Virus record (IMG/VR): IMGVR_UViG_3300029448_000052
Location: 1 to 55,402 of that record
Source of the DNA: a virus
DNA length: 55,402 nt
Direction: 5' to 3' (one strand)
The notes below the pieces were generated by a model, which was not told the DNA's origin, ran no database searches, and was given only the letters and a program-made list of their open reading frames with translations. A program made the position numbers and the translations under genes. This document shows, one piece after another, positions 18,972 through 27,092 of this stretch (its first letter is position 1; the number at the start of each line of letters is the position of its first letter).

Positions 18972-20000
18972 ATGGCACATTTAGTTGAGACTATGGCGTA
19001 TGCAGGACAAGTCCCTTGGCACGGTTTAGGAACCGCTGTTGATGGTAATATGTCACCCCAAGAAATGCTGGTTGCGGCTGGTATTGATTGGACAGTTAGT
19101 AAGCGTCCTGCTTATACAGTTGACAAACCCAACTGTTGGAATATTATCGACCCAACTGGTGAGGCTGGTTTTATCCGCGCACCAGATAGCCACTTTCTTG
19201 TGCGGGATAGCGATAACAAAGTGCTTTCGCATTGTGGCGAGGGATATGTACCTTTTCAAAATGCTGAAGTTATGGACTTCTTTAAAAAGTTTACCGATGC
19301 AGGGCATATGACTATGGAAACTGCTGGCAGTTTGAAAGAAGGTAAAGATATATGGGGGTTAGCAAAGTTAACTGATAAGTTCAGCCTTAGTGGTGATGAT
19401 GAAGTTAAGGGTTACTTGCTTTTGAATAATAGCCACCAAGTAGGTAAAGCGATGACTATTATGTTCACACCTATTCGTGTTGTGTGTAACAATACTCTTA
19501 CACAGGCTATGAGTATGGAGGGCAACCGCTTCCGTGTATTACATTTGCAGATGTTCGATGAAGAAATACAGAAAGCCGCTGAAGAGGCTTTGGGTATTAG
19601 TGGTCAACAAATGACCAAGTTCAAAGAGCAGTCTGAGTTCTTGGCAAATAAACGTGCAAAAGAGTTTGATGTTGATAACTTTATTGCAGAGTTGTTCCAA
19701 CCCCACTTACTAATTGAGCGAGCCAAGGCTTCTATAAAAGATGACCTACCACCTCTGCGTGATGAGTTCAAACGTACTGCTGAACTTGTTGAAGAAGCAT
19801 TACACACGAGTCCTGGTGCGAGTATGAAGTCTGCCAAGGGTACTTGGTGGGGTGCGCTCAATGCAGTAACTTATGTTGTAGATCACCAAAAGCGTTCACA
19901 GGCTGAGGGTAATGCTTTGCATTCAGCTTGGTTTGGCTCTGGTGCTAATACTAAACGTAAAGCACTGACTAAGGCTTTGGAGTATGCCGAAGCTGCATAA
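18972..20000 (+). CDS. DUF932 family protein
   Basis: 342 residues, ATG after AGAAAGGAGTAATTTATA. The opening MAHLVETMAYAGQVPWHGLG followed by a VSKRPAY segment, then HFLVRDSDNKVL and MTIMFTPIRVVCNNTL, matches the DUF932 / phage-plasmid-like TIGR03299 family. Members are widespread on phages and plasmids. The function is unknown; a link to DNA metabolism or counter-defence has only been guessed from context. It is followed by a terminator-like hairpin. Confidence 0.75.
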   Translation: MAHLVETMAYAGQVPWHGLGTAVDGNMSPQEMLVAAGIDWTVSKRPAYTVDKPNCWNIIDPTGEAGFIRAPDSHFLVRDSDNKVLSHCGEGYVPFQNAEVMDFFKKFTDAGHMTMETAGSLKEGKDIWGLAKLTDKFSLSGDDEVKGYLLLNNSHQVGKAMTIMFTPIRVVCNNTLTQAMSMEGNRFRVLHLQMFDEEIQKAAEEALGISGQQMTKFKEQSEFLANKRAKEFDVDNFIAELFQPHLLIERAKASIKDDLPPLRDEFKRTAELVEEALHTSPGASMKSAKGTWWGALNAVTYVVDHQKRSQAEGNALHSAWFGSGANTKRKALTKALEYAEAA

Positions 20001-20022
20001 ATTGACAAAGTAGTTCTTGTCG

Positions 20023-20060
20023 TAGCATGGTTCGTTAAGTAAAATGAACCATGCTATTTT
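20023..20060 (+). terminator. Perfect hairpin with short T run after the DUF932 gene
   Basis: TAGCATGGTTC (20023-20033) pairs fully with GAACCATGCTA (20046-20056), loop 12 bases, followed by TTTT. Eleven paired bases and a short T tract make a weak intrinsic terminator or mRNA 3' end stabiliser. The next gene starts 21 bases downstream. Confidence 0.55.
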
Positions 20061-20080
20061 CCATAGAAAGGGAGATGTAA

Positions 20081-20698
20081 ATGTTCTATGCAATATGTGA
20101 AGGTTTTCCAGGAAGTTCTGGTCCAGCCTACATTGTTTATAAGTTTCCTACGCTAGAATCTATGAAGCCGTGTGAAGCTGTAAATGAATATAGTATTATT
20201 TACAATGGCGATTCGCATAGGCAGCTAATTGATTTCTGCTCTTTAGAAGAGCTAATTGAGATAGCTACCTGTTTGTGTATTGCGTTTACTGGCACGGAAG
20301 AAGTTAAATTTGTTTCTCTCCAACAAGCGGCTGACTATGTCCACTCAGTAGTGGTAAAGAAAGCTAAATTATGGAAACCCGAAAAGGAGTCTGATATGTC
20401 TACTGTTCATGTAGATCAATTTAATAATAAAGCACAGAAGCATGAAGCAGAGGTAAAAGAAACTAAAAAACCTCGCACTCGTTTTAGGAATGATGCTCGT
20501 ATCATTCTGTTAAAAGATACACCTACTGTGCGTGAAGGCACTAATCGTTTTCGTAATATGAAAGTTATTATGGAAAGTGCTACAGTTGGTGAAGCAATAG
20601 CTAAACTTCGCGCACTTACTCCTGCTCCAGGATCTGGGGTGGATATTAAGATAGCATGCGACGCAGGTGTTATAAAACTAGACTGGCAAGAGGAATAG
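20081..20698 (+). CDS. Hypothetical protein, possible internal start
   Basis: 205 residues, ATG after AGAAAGGGAGATGTAA. The first ~100 residues look globular. The last 100 begin at an internal ATG (20396) that has its own good ribosome site (AAAAGGAGTCTGAT). This half carries a basic stretch (KKPRTRFRNDARIILLKDTP) and a helical VGEAIAKLRALTPAPGSG segment. The C-terminal half could therefore also be made as a separate ~100-residue protein. No family recognised. It lies immediately upstream of the base-modification genes. Confidence 0.55.
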   Translation: MFYAICEGFPGSSGPAYIVYKFPTLESMKPCEAVNEYSIIYNGDSHRQLIDFCSLEELIEIATCLCIAFTGTEEVKFVSLQQAADYVHSVVVKKAKLWKPEKESDMSTVHVDQFNNKAQKHEAEVKETKKPRTRFRNDARIILLKDTPTVREGTNRFRNMKVIMESATVGEAIAKLRALTPAPGSGVDIKIACDAGVIKLDWQEE

Positions 20699-20700
20699 CT

Positions 20701-21597
20701 ATGTTACCCGAAGCTGTAGAAAGTTACTTCGGCTGGATAAATGAGCGGCACTCAATATATCAACGCAGATTATTGGGTGCGCCACCACCTTGGACTAATG
20801 ATTCTATCCTGCAAGAATATAAGTTTACAAACCCTTTCCGTGAAAACGATAGGGTAACTGTATGGATGCGTGATAAATGGACAAAGCCAAATGATAACCG
20901 CCCACATGGTGAGATGATATTTAACTGTTGTATGTTTCGTATGGTTGGCACAAGTGAGTTTGCTGAAGAACATGGGTGGGTGGAAGATTTTAACCCACAA
21001 AAAACCAAACACCTTATTGAGTCAAGACTTTCTCTTGGTAAAAGAACATTTACTGGTGCATATATAATCACTAACCAAGGACTCAAAGCACCAAAATCTG
21101 AGGTAGTAGTTGACCACTTCCTTACGCCAATCTGGGAAAATAAAGAAACGCTGGCGAAGATTGCCCAAAAAACGCAGTCGCTCCAAGCGTTACATGAAGC
21201 GATGGGTGCGTATAAAGGGTGGGGAGGAGGAGGTTTTATGTCATACGAGGTGGTTACCGACCTCAACTACACACCTGTACTGGACAAGGCAAAAGACCGT
21301 TTTACTTGGGCTAACGCAGGTCCGGGAGCTATACGAGGAATTAACCGTATCCTCGGAAGAGATTTAAAAAAGGGTATGACCCAGCCTACAGCTAATGAGA
21401 ATATGGTTAGATTATTAAAACATGCACCCTATCATGTTTTAGGACATATCCCACTTAAACAAATAGATATGCGTACTATTGAGCATAGCTTATGTGAGTG
21501 GGATAAATATGAGCGTGTAAGGTTAGGGCAAGGTAGACCAAGAAGTGTTTATCGCCCTACTTTATTAACAGATACACCAAAAGGAGCTGTAGAATGA
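20701..21597 (+). CDS. DNA base hypermodification protein (HMUDK_hel / alpha-GPT-PPlase family)
   Basis: 298 residues from ATG at 20701, chosen because GAGGAATAGCT lies just upstream (an in-frame start at 20656 has none). The pattern FGWINERHSIYQRRLLGAPPPW...DSILQEYKFTNPFRENDRVTVWM, later GGFMSYEVVTDLNYTPVL and WANAGPGAIRGINRILGR, matches the phage family first predicted as alpha-glutamyl/putrescinyl-thymine pyrophosphorylase and later linked to 5-hydroxymethyl-dU DNA kinases. It is an all-helical fold related to DNA glycosylases. No P-loop is present, so the kinase half of fused versions is absent. The next gene, a glycosyltransferase, overlaps its stop. A role in modified thymine formation is strongly suggested; the reaction itself is inferred. 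Confidence 0.7.
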   Translation: MLPEAVESYFGWINERHSIYQRRLLGAPPPWTNDSILQEYKFTNPFRENDRVTVWMRDKWTKPNDNRPHGEMIFNCCMFRMVGTSEFAEEHGWVEDFNPQKTKHLIESRLSLGKRTFTGAYIITNQGLKAPKSEVVVDHFLTPIWENKETLAKIAQKTQSLQALHEAMGAYKGWGGGGFMSYEVVTDLNYTPVLDKAKDRFTWANAGPGAIRGINRILGRDLKKGMTQPTANENMVRLLKHAPYHVLGHIPLKQIDMRTIEHSLCEWDKYERVRLGQGRPRSVYRPTLLTDTPKGAVE

Positions 21598-22868
21598 AGT
21601 TTCTAATGACAATGTTTCAAATACAAGATTACGGTGGAATCATTAACCATGCTGAGTATCTTGCTAAAGGTTTAAAAGAGTTAGGCCATGAAGTTGATTT
21701 TACTATGCTCGTGCCTAAACATAAAGTAGCCGCTAAAAGTCCCCCACCAAAAAACTTTGACCAATATCGTAAGGTTGGCACAGGATATCTACACCATCAA
21801 GCTAGGGGGTGGGCTGGTTTACCTAAGATCCCTTATCTTTCTAAATACCAAAGGGATTTGTTTAAACAGAAGTGTAGCAAGTATGATGCTGTTTTATGGC
21901 ATATCCCTGTACCCACCATGAGTAAGGAAAATAAAGGTATTACCGATTGGTTAGATTTGTATGACCACGGTACTAAAAACATAGCTATCATACATGATGG
22001 CAATTTGCCTGAGTTATACCCACACCTAATCCATGTACGCGAGATGTTCCATTCTGCTGTATGTGTACATGAGTCAGCTATGATTTCTGGTAGTATGTTA
22101 CCCATACCCCGCAAGCTGATAGTAAATCCGTTTGATGTTGGTATGGCAGATGGTTGGACTGACTTTGAAAAACGTGATGGTTTTGCAGCGGTGCAAGTTT
22201 TTAAAGCATGGAAACGTGTAGATACTTTAGTCCGCGCGATTAGATACATGACCCACAAAGAACAAAAGCTAATCGGTGGTGAAGGTATAGAATACAGATA
22301 CATGACAAGCCGTGATAAATGTAAGCCTAAATATTTTGACGAGCTAGGCGAACGCATTTGGGATAGAGCCAAGCGTTATGGTATGGAGCATTTAGGAACT
22401 GTGCCAAATGATAAAGTGTTTGAAATACTAAAACAGGTAAAGCTACAGATTGACCCGAGCTACAGTAAAAAGTATTCTAATTTTGGCGCACATTTTAATA
22501 GGACAACAGTAGAAGCAATACTCTGTGGTGCTGTGCCTGTGGCTACTGATTGGGGTATGCGGGATAGTGAAATATTTAAAGCAGGACAAAACTATATACA
22601 AATCCCAGCAGAGTGTGAACCGTTTAAGTTTGCTGACATTATAGATAATGCCATACATGATAAAGATCAATGGCTTCGTATAAAAGAAAACAATCTAAAA
22701 TTACTAGAGTTGTTTGATATGCGTAATGTAGCTCAAAGCTATGTTGATCTGGTAAACAATACACAAGAACTACTTATCGGCACTCCAGATGCTAAAGCCA
22801 TGCAAAAATGCCATAAAAACCTAGAGTTCTTCGGTATTAGCTCTTCAGACACTGCTCGAGTGGTTTAG
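21594..22868 (+). CDS. GT-B type glycosyltransferase, probably DNA-base modifying
   Basis: 424 residues, ATGA overlap with the preceding gene. The N-terminal Rossmann half has the typical sequence YGGIINHAEYLAKGLKELGH. The C-terminal half has AAVQVFKAWKRVDTLVRAI and the nucleotide-sugar binding motif NRTTVEAILCGAVPVATDWG (residues ~302-321), as in GT4-like enzymes. Phages use such enzymes on DNA bases or on cell envelope sugars. Here it is translationally coupled to a base-hypermodification protein and followed by a thymidylate-synthase homologue. A sugar on hydroxymethyl-uracil is therefore the most economical reading. The acceptor is an inference. Confidence 0.72.
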   Translation: MKFLMTMFQIQDYGGIINHAEYLAKGLKELGHEVDFTMLVPKHKVAAKSPPPKNFDQYRKVGTGYLHHQARGWAGLPKIPYLSKYQRDLFKQKCSKYDAVLWHIPVPTMSKENKGITDWLDLYDHGTKNIAIIHDGNLPELYPHLIHVREMFHSAVCVHESAMISGSMLPIPRKLIVNPFDVGMADGWTDFEKRDGFAAVQVFKAWKRVDTLVRAIRYMTHKEQKLIGGEGIEYRYMTSRDKCKPKYFDELGERIWDRAKRYGMEHLGTVPNDKVFEILKQVKLQIDPSYSKKYSNFGAHFNRTTVEAILCGAVPVATDWGMRDSEIFKAGQNYIQIPAECEPFKFADIIDNAIHDKDQWLRIKENNLKLLELFDMRNVAQSYVDLVNNTQELLIGTPDAKAMQKCHKNLEFFGISSSDTARVV

Positions 22869-22927
22869 TATTGTTTAGGCCACACACCTACTACCCCTAA
22901 CCTTTAACCACGTCGAGGAGGCGTTGT

Positions 22928-23905
22928 ATGCAGTCAATTTATGCAAGAGGAGTAAGCGAAGCTCTGTTTTTAGGTCAACAAGCCTTATTTTCGTCAGGTA
23001 AGGAAGTAAACACCCGAAATGGTTTAGCACTTGAGTTTCCTACCCCTGTTATGACAACTTATACCCATAGCAGGGAACGAGTTTTGTTTTACCCAGAACG
23101 TGATGCTAACCCTTATTTCCATTTAATGGAAAGTTTATGGATGTTAGCAGGACGAAATGATGTGCCTTGGATTTTAGGTTTTAACGGTCGCATGAATACA
23201 TATAGTGATGATGGTAAAACTTTCCACGGTGCTTATGGTTACAGATGGAGGGAATGGTTTGGTAAAGATCAGTTAAAGATTATTCTGTTTAGATTAGGCA
23301 CTTACCATAACGACCGTAGAGCTGTTTTAGGAATATGGGATCCTCACCAAGATTTAGTTGAAACTAATGATGGGAAAGATTACCCCTGTAATACCCAGAT
23401 ATATTTTTGGGAGCGTAAGGGTGAACTAAATATGACTGTAACTAACCGCAGTAATGATATGATCTGGGGTGCGTATGGTGCTAATGCTGTTCACATGTCT
23501 GTGCTGTTAGAGTATATGGCTGGGATGCTTGGATATGTTGTAGGCACATATTATCAATTTAGTAATAATCTTCATGCATATACAGATGTCTTAGAAAAGT
23601 TAGAAGGTATGCAAGCAGATTATGAACCTTACCTTACATTAGGTGATGATGGGTTGAGTTATAACCCACCAGCTTTAATTGATGATCCTGATACATTTGA
23701 CCAAGAGCTACAAAAATGGTTTTTAGATGAAGCAAGAGTGACTTACAATAATAGTTATTTAGGATCTACTTGTGGAAATATGCGTAAGTCATGGAGATTC
23801 TGGAAAAATAAAAGTTACGATAATGCTTTTCATTGTGCCAATGCAATAGAAGATCGTGCATGGCGTAGAGCCTGTGTGGATTGGTTGCAAAGGAGAATTA
23901 AGTGA
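22928..23905 (+). CDS. Thymidylate-synthase family enzyme (dUMP methylase or hydroxymethylase)
   Basis: 325 residues, ATG after GAGGAGGCGTT. Phosphate-binding DRRAVLGIW (R130-R131) and catalytic YPCNTQI (C154) are spaced as R126-R127/C146 in E. coli TS. NRSNDMIWGAYGANAVH follows with D177 and G181 in register, and NLHAYTD matches the H-x-Y site. GAYGYRWREWFG corresponds to the YGxxWR region. The residue aligned without gaps to dUMP-recognising Asn177 is Ala185, with Asn one position later, so substrate handling may differ. The product could be dTMP or 5-hydroxymethyl-dUMP; context favours the latter. Its stop overlaps the next start (GTGA). Confidence 0.78.
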   Translation: MQSIYARGVSEALFLGQQALFSSGKEVNTRNGLALEFPTPVMTTYTHSRERVLFYPERDANPYFHLMESLWMLAGRNDVPWILGFNGRMNTYSDDGKTFHGAYGYRWREWFGKDQLKIILFRLGTYHNDRRAVLGIWDPHQDLVETNDGKDYPCNTQIYFWERKGELNMTVTNRSNDMIWGAYGANAVHMSVLLEYMAGMLGYVVGTYYQFSNNLHAYTDVLEKLEGMQADYEPYLTLGDDGLSYNPPALIDDPDTFDQELQKWFLDEARVTYNNSYLGSTCGNMRKSWRFWKNKSYDNAFHCANAIEDRAWRRACVDWLQRRIK

Positions 23906-24261
23906 ATAGGGAAAAATATGAGGATTACATGAAGCGTAAATTAAAAGAAGAAGAAGTAAGCTCTGTTATTAAACAGGTTGGTAAGCTCAGTGTTTTAGAC
24001 CATGTTAAGTTGGAAGAAGCTGAACAATCTTATGGTGATAGTTGGAAGCAGCGCGGTGGTGTTGGTGCTTTTATGATGTTAGCTCGTAAATGGGATAGGC
24101 TTGAAAAACAAGTCACAGAACATAATTATGATGTGTTTAAAGCTATACAAGAAGATAACAGGCAGGAAGGTATAATAGATGATATACGTGATCTGCGTAG
24201 GTATTTATTTCTTGTAGAAGCGGAGATGATTTTACGCGGCAATGTCAGAAAACAAAAGTAA
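23902..24261 (+). CDS. Nmad1 (DUF1599)/MazG-like small protein
   Basis: 119 residues, GTG start overlapping the TS-like stop. It is helical, with the core YGDSWKQRGGVGAFMMLARKWDRLE followed by a segment ending IIDDIRDLRRYLFLVEAEM. The YGDSW...RKWDRLE...DIRDLRxY pattern resembles the nucleotide-modification-associated domain 1 group and, more distantly, MazG-like all-alpha nucleotide pyrophosphohydrolases, which use Asp/Glu helices to bind metal. It may hydrolyse an unwanted nucleotide (for example dTTP or dUTP) in the modified-base pathway. The family call is moderate; the activity is inferred. Confidence 0.5.
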   Translation: MNREKYEDYMKRKLKEEEVSSVIKQVGKLSVLDHVKLEEAEQSYGDSWKQRGGVGAFMMLARKWDRLEKQVTEHNYDVFKAIQEDNRQEGIIDDIRDLRRYLFLVEAEMILRGNVRKQK

Positions 24262-24418
24262 TTTAGATAAAGAAGTATTAGCCGAGTGCGAGTGCGGAAG
24301 AGAAACGAAGATTGTTACTTTCCGTAATCTTAAAAATAGATGGCCGATATGCAGTAAGTGCAAAAGGCCGATGAAAGTAAAAGGTAATGCAATACCCATT
24401 ATTTCAACCACCGACTGA
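24242..24418 (+). CDS. 58-residue zinc-ribbon protein
   Basis: ATG at 24242 to TGA at 24416, overlapping the previous gene by 20 bases and the polymerase start by 32. The product has a CEC pair (residues 16-18) and CSKC (37-40), a compact four-cysteine zinc ribbon, with basic residues between (RNLKNRWPI). Very short phage zinc ribbons of this type are common near replication genes. They may bind nucleic acid or bridge proteins. The tight overlap on both sides supports real translation; the role is unknown. Confidence 0.55.
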   Translation: MSENKSNLDKEVLAECECGRETKIVTFRNLKNRWPICSKCKRPMKVKGNAIPIISTTD

Positions 24419-26315
24419 GTGGGTTATGCCTGATGGCTACCCCGATATTTCTAGTGCTAAAGAAGTTGCTATTGATTTAGAAACACGCGATCCTAACCTT
24501 ACGACGATGGGAAGTGGCTGGCCTAGAAAAGATGGTCACATTATTGGGATAGCTGTGGCAACAGAAGGTGACCAATGGTACTTCCCCATCAGGCACGAGA
24601 TTGGTCCTAACTTTGATGTAAAAAGAACTTTAGGATGGTTAGCAGATGTTTGTAAAATTGATAGGACTTACGTTTTTCATAATGCTCCTTACGATGTCGG
24701 CTGGATGCTCGCAGAAGGTGTGCGTGTACAAGGAAAAATCATTGACACAATGGTCGTTGCGCCACTGTTAGATGAAAACAGATTCAGTTATGCTTTAAAT
24801 GCTATTGGTAGAGATTACCTGCAAGAGCGTAAAAGTGAAGTTGAGTTAAGGGAAGCAGCCGAGGCTTTTGGCGTAAATGCTAAAAGTGAGATGTATAAAC
24901 TTCCTGCTCATCATGTGGGAAAATATGCTGAACAAGATGCTGCGTTAACATTGAAACTCTGGCAGCATTTTAAAACACTAATAATAAAAGAAGATATTAA
25001 AGATATCTTTGAACTTGAAATCAATGTTCTTAAAACAATTATACCAATGCGCGAGCGTGGTGTCAGGGTTGATTTAGATAAATGTGAGCGTATAAAGAAA
25101 GAGTTGCTACAAAAAGAACAACAACTGTTAGGGTTGATAAAAAGACAAACAGGGGTAGAAGTAGAGATATGGGCGGCTGAAAGTGTATCTAAGGCTTTTG
25201 ATGCGTTAGACCTACCTTACAGTAAAACAGAAAAGACTGGTGCTCCTAGTTTTACTAAAGGGTTCTTAAGTAATCACCCTCACGAAGTCCCACAAATGAT
25301 TGTACAAGCTAGAGAATATCAAAAAGCACGTAGCACATTTGTAGATACTATACTTAAACACCAAATAAACGGACGTATACATGCTGAGCTGCACCCTTTA
25401 CGTAATGATGGGGGAGGCACGGTTACTGGTAGATTTAGCTATAGCAACCCTAATCTTCAACAAATACCAGCAAGGCATGGCGAAATAGGTCCAATGATAC
25501 GCAGTTTGTTTATACCAGAACAAGACTGTTTATGGGGCGCATTCGATTACTCCAGCCAAGAACCACGTATTGTTGTGCATTATGCTAAACTCATGGGCTT
25601 CAGAGGGGCTTCTGACTTTGCTGAACAATACAATGCTGACCCACGTACAGATTTCCACCAAATGGCGGCTGATATTGTGGGTGTCCCGCGTAAACAGGCA
25701 AAAGATATCAACCTTGGTTTATTCTATGGGATGGGTAGTAAAAAGTTAGCAGCGAGCCTTGGTTTAGAGTTTGAAGATGCTCAAGAACTGTTCGCCACAT
25801 ACCATGATAAAGTACCCTTTGTGCGTGAGCTTAGTGATTATAGCACTAATCGAGCTAACTCTCGTGGTGTTATCCGCACATTATTAGGGCGTAGGTGTAG
25901 ATTCGATAAATGGGAGCCTAATAAGTATGGGACTTGGAAGCCTATGACTTACCAAGAAGCCTACGCAGAACATGGTCCTGGAATCAAAAGAGCGTTTACA
26001 TACAAAGCTCTTAATAAACTCATACAAGGCAGCGCGGCAGATCAAACAAAAGCAGCGATGGTTGCTCTAGCTGATGAAGGCATACTACCCATGATTCAAG
26101 TACATGATGAGCTGGATGTATCTGTTGAGTCAGAAGAACAAGCAAAAAAGATAACTGAAATAATGCAAGATTGTGTTAAATTAGAAGTCCCTTCTATAGT
26201 GGATGCTGAGTTTGGTCCAAACTGGGGGGAAGCAAAACAAACTTTCACGGAAAAACCGTGGGTAAGAGGATTAAAAGATGGCAGCACAGAAATGCAGCAT
26301 AACATCACAAATTAA
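24387..26315 (+). CDS. Family A DNA polymerase with 3'-5' exonuclease domain
   Basis: 642 residues. Exonuclease: AIDLETRDP (D30, E32), HNAPYDVGWM and YAEQDAAL (Exo I-III), so proofreading should be intact; no 5'-3' exonuclease domain. Polymerase motif A is FDYSSQEPRIV. Motif B is RKQAKDINLGLFYGMG, with Leu at the position of E. coli Pol I Phe762. Motif C is QVHDELDVS. This is the replicative polymerase, working with the primase, helicases and SSB encoded upstream. Leu at the 762 position is a known natural variant of marine viral PolA, thought to change speed and discrimination. The next gene overlaps its end by 38 bases. Confidence 0.93.
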   Translation: MQYPLFQPPTEWVMPDGYPDISSAKEVAIDLETRDPNLTTMGSGWPRKDGHIIGIAVATEGDQWYFPIRHEIGPNFDVKRTLGWLADVCKIDRTYVFHNAPYDVGWMLAEGVRVQGKIIDTMVVAPLLDENRFSYALNAIGRDYLQERKSEVELREAAEAFGVNAKSEMYKLPAHHVGKYAEQDAALTLKLWQHFKTLIIKEDIKDIFELEINVLKTIIPMRERGVRVDLDKCERIKKELLQKEQQLLGLIKRQTGVEVEIWAAESVSKAFDALDLPYSKTEKTGAPSFTKGFLSNHPHEVPQMIVQAREYQKARSTFVDTILKHQINGRIHAELHPLRNDGGGTVTGRFSYSNPNLQQIPARHGEIGPMIRSLFIPEQDCLWGAFDYSSQEPRIVVHYAKLMGFRGASDFAEQYNADPRTDFHQMAADIVGVPRKQAKDINLGLFYGMGSKKLAASLGLEFEDAQELFATYHDKVPFVRELSDYSTNRANSRGVIRTLLGRRCRFDKWEPNKYGTWKPMTYQEAYAEHGPGIKRAFTYKALNKLIQGSAADQTKAAMVALADEGILPMIQVHDELDVSVESEEQAKKITEIMQDCVKLEVPSIVDAEFGPNWGEAKQTFTEKPWVRGLKDGSTEMQHNITN

Positions 26316-26811
26316 AACACTCACAACGGTCTGGGATGCCCAGTTTTTACTGAGGTACCACACTGTTGCGAATCAATCAGAAAGGCAAACCGTGGGAGCA
26401 CATTCATATGCAGTAAGTGTTTTGATAGATCAATTATGGCCTGATAGCACTAAACAACTGATAATGGCGGCACTATACCATGATGTGCCAGAAATAATTT
26501 TAGGTGATATTCCAGCTACAGCTAAATGGGCTTATCCAGAAATACAACAAGCCTTTGAAAAAGCTGAGAAAAAAGTATTTGATGACCTTGGTTTAATATT
26601 TGTACTTACCCCAGAAGAAAAATCACGACTCAAAATGGCAGATATGCTTGAGTTAGTTTTATATACTCATCGTCACTCACAGGGCAGTGATCAAATGAAA
26701 ATGATCATGCACTCAGGTATAAATTATTTATATGAAAAGTTTTCTTCACAAAAAGATTTTCAACCAATAAAAAAGGTTTTAGCTCACTACAATCTAGGAG
26801 GTGTACCGTGA
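26278..26811 (+). CDS. HD-domain nucleotidase (YfbR-like)
   Basis: 177 residues, ATG after AGAGGATTAAAAG, inside the end of the polymerase gene. HD metal site: H42 (VGAHSYAV), H68-D69 (ALYHDVPEIILGDIP) with E72 and D77, and a later KMADMLEL aspartate. This is the layout of YfbR-type 5'-deoxynucleotidases and related phage HD phosphohydrolases. It would remove phosphate(s) from deoxynucleotides. In phages with altered bases such enzymes can deplete the normal nucleotide. Next to PolA and the TS homologue, a role in excluding dTMP/dTTP or balancing pools is plausible but not shown. Confidence 0.75.
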   Translation: MAAQKCSITSQIKTLTTVWDAQFLLRYHTVANQSERQTVGAHSYAVSVLIDQLWPDSTKQLIMAALYHDVPEIILGDIPATAKWAYPEIQQAFEKAEKKVFDDLGLIFVLTPEEKSRLKMADMLELVLYTHRHSQGSDQMKMIMHSGINYLYEKFSSQKDFQPIKKVLAHYNLGGVP

Positions 26812-27092
26812 ACTGCATCAAGTGTGGGAAAAAAAGTAAAGTTTATAACAGCCGACCTCATCAAAACACTATTAAAAGACATAGAAAGTGTTTGAAGTGT
26901 GGTCATAAATACGCCACATTAGAAGTTATATTTATTGTAGAAGAGTTACCTAAACCTAAACCAAAACCAACTAAATTGAAATTAGTTAAAAAACCTGTAA
27001 GAAAACAAAAAATGAAATTTGAAGACCTAGATCTAGCAAGCATGACAGATGAAGAGATAGAAATAGCTATATCTAGTGGTAATTATCTATAA
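26808..27092 (+). CDS. NrdR-like zinc-ribbon protein without ATP cone
   Basis: 94 residues, GTG start overlapping the previous stop. The first ~40 residues (CIKCGKKSKVYNSRP...RHRKCLKCGHKYATLE) follow the zinc ribbon of the ribonucleotide-reductase repressor NrdR, with CxxC twice and the SR...RRxCxxCGxxxTT-like spacing. The ATP-cone half of NrdR (~100 residues) is missing and replaced by a Lys/Pro-rich linker and an acidic end (MTDEEIEIAISSG). No reductase gene is visible. It may bind DNA at host or phage promoters; this is inferred. Confidence 0.6.
   Translation: MNCIKCGKKSKVYNSRPHQNTIKRHRKCLKCGHKYATLEVIFIVEELPKPKPKPTKLKLVKKPVRKQKMKFEDLDLASMTDEEIEIAISSGNYL

Noticed and set aside
22230-22245. 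A further GTCCGCGCGAT match at about 22231
   Set aside because: It lies inside the glycosyltransferase coding region (LVRAIRYM) and lacks all companion words of modules A and B.
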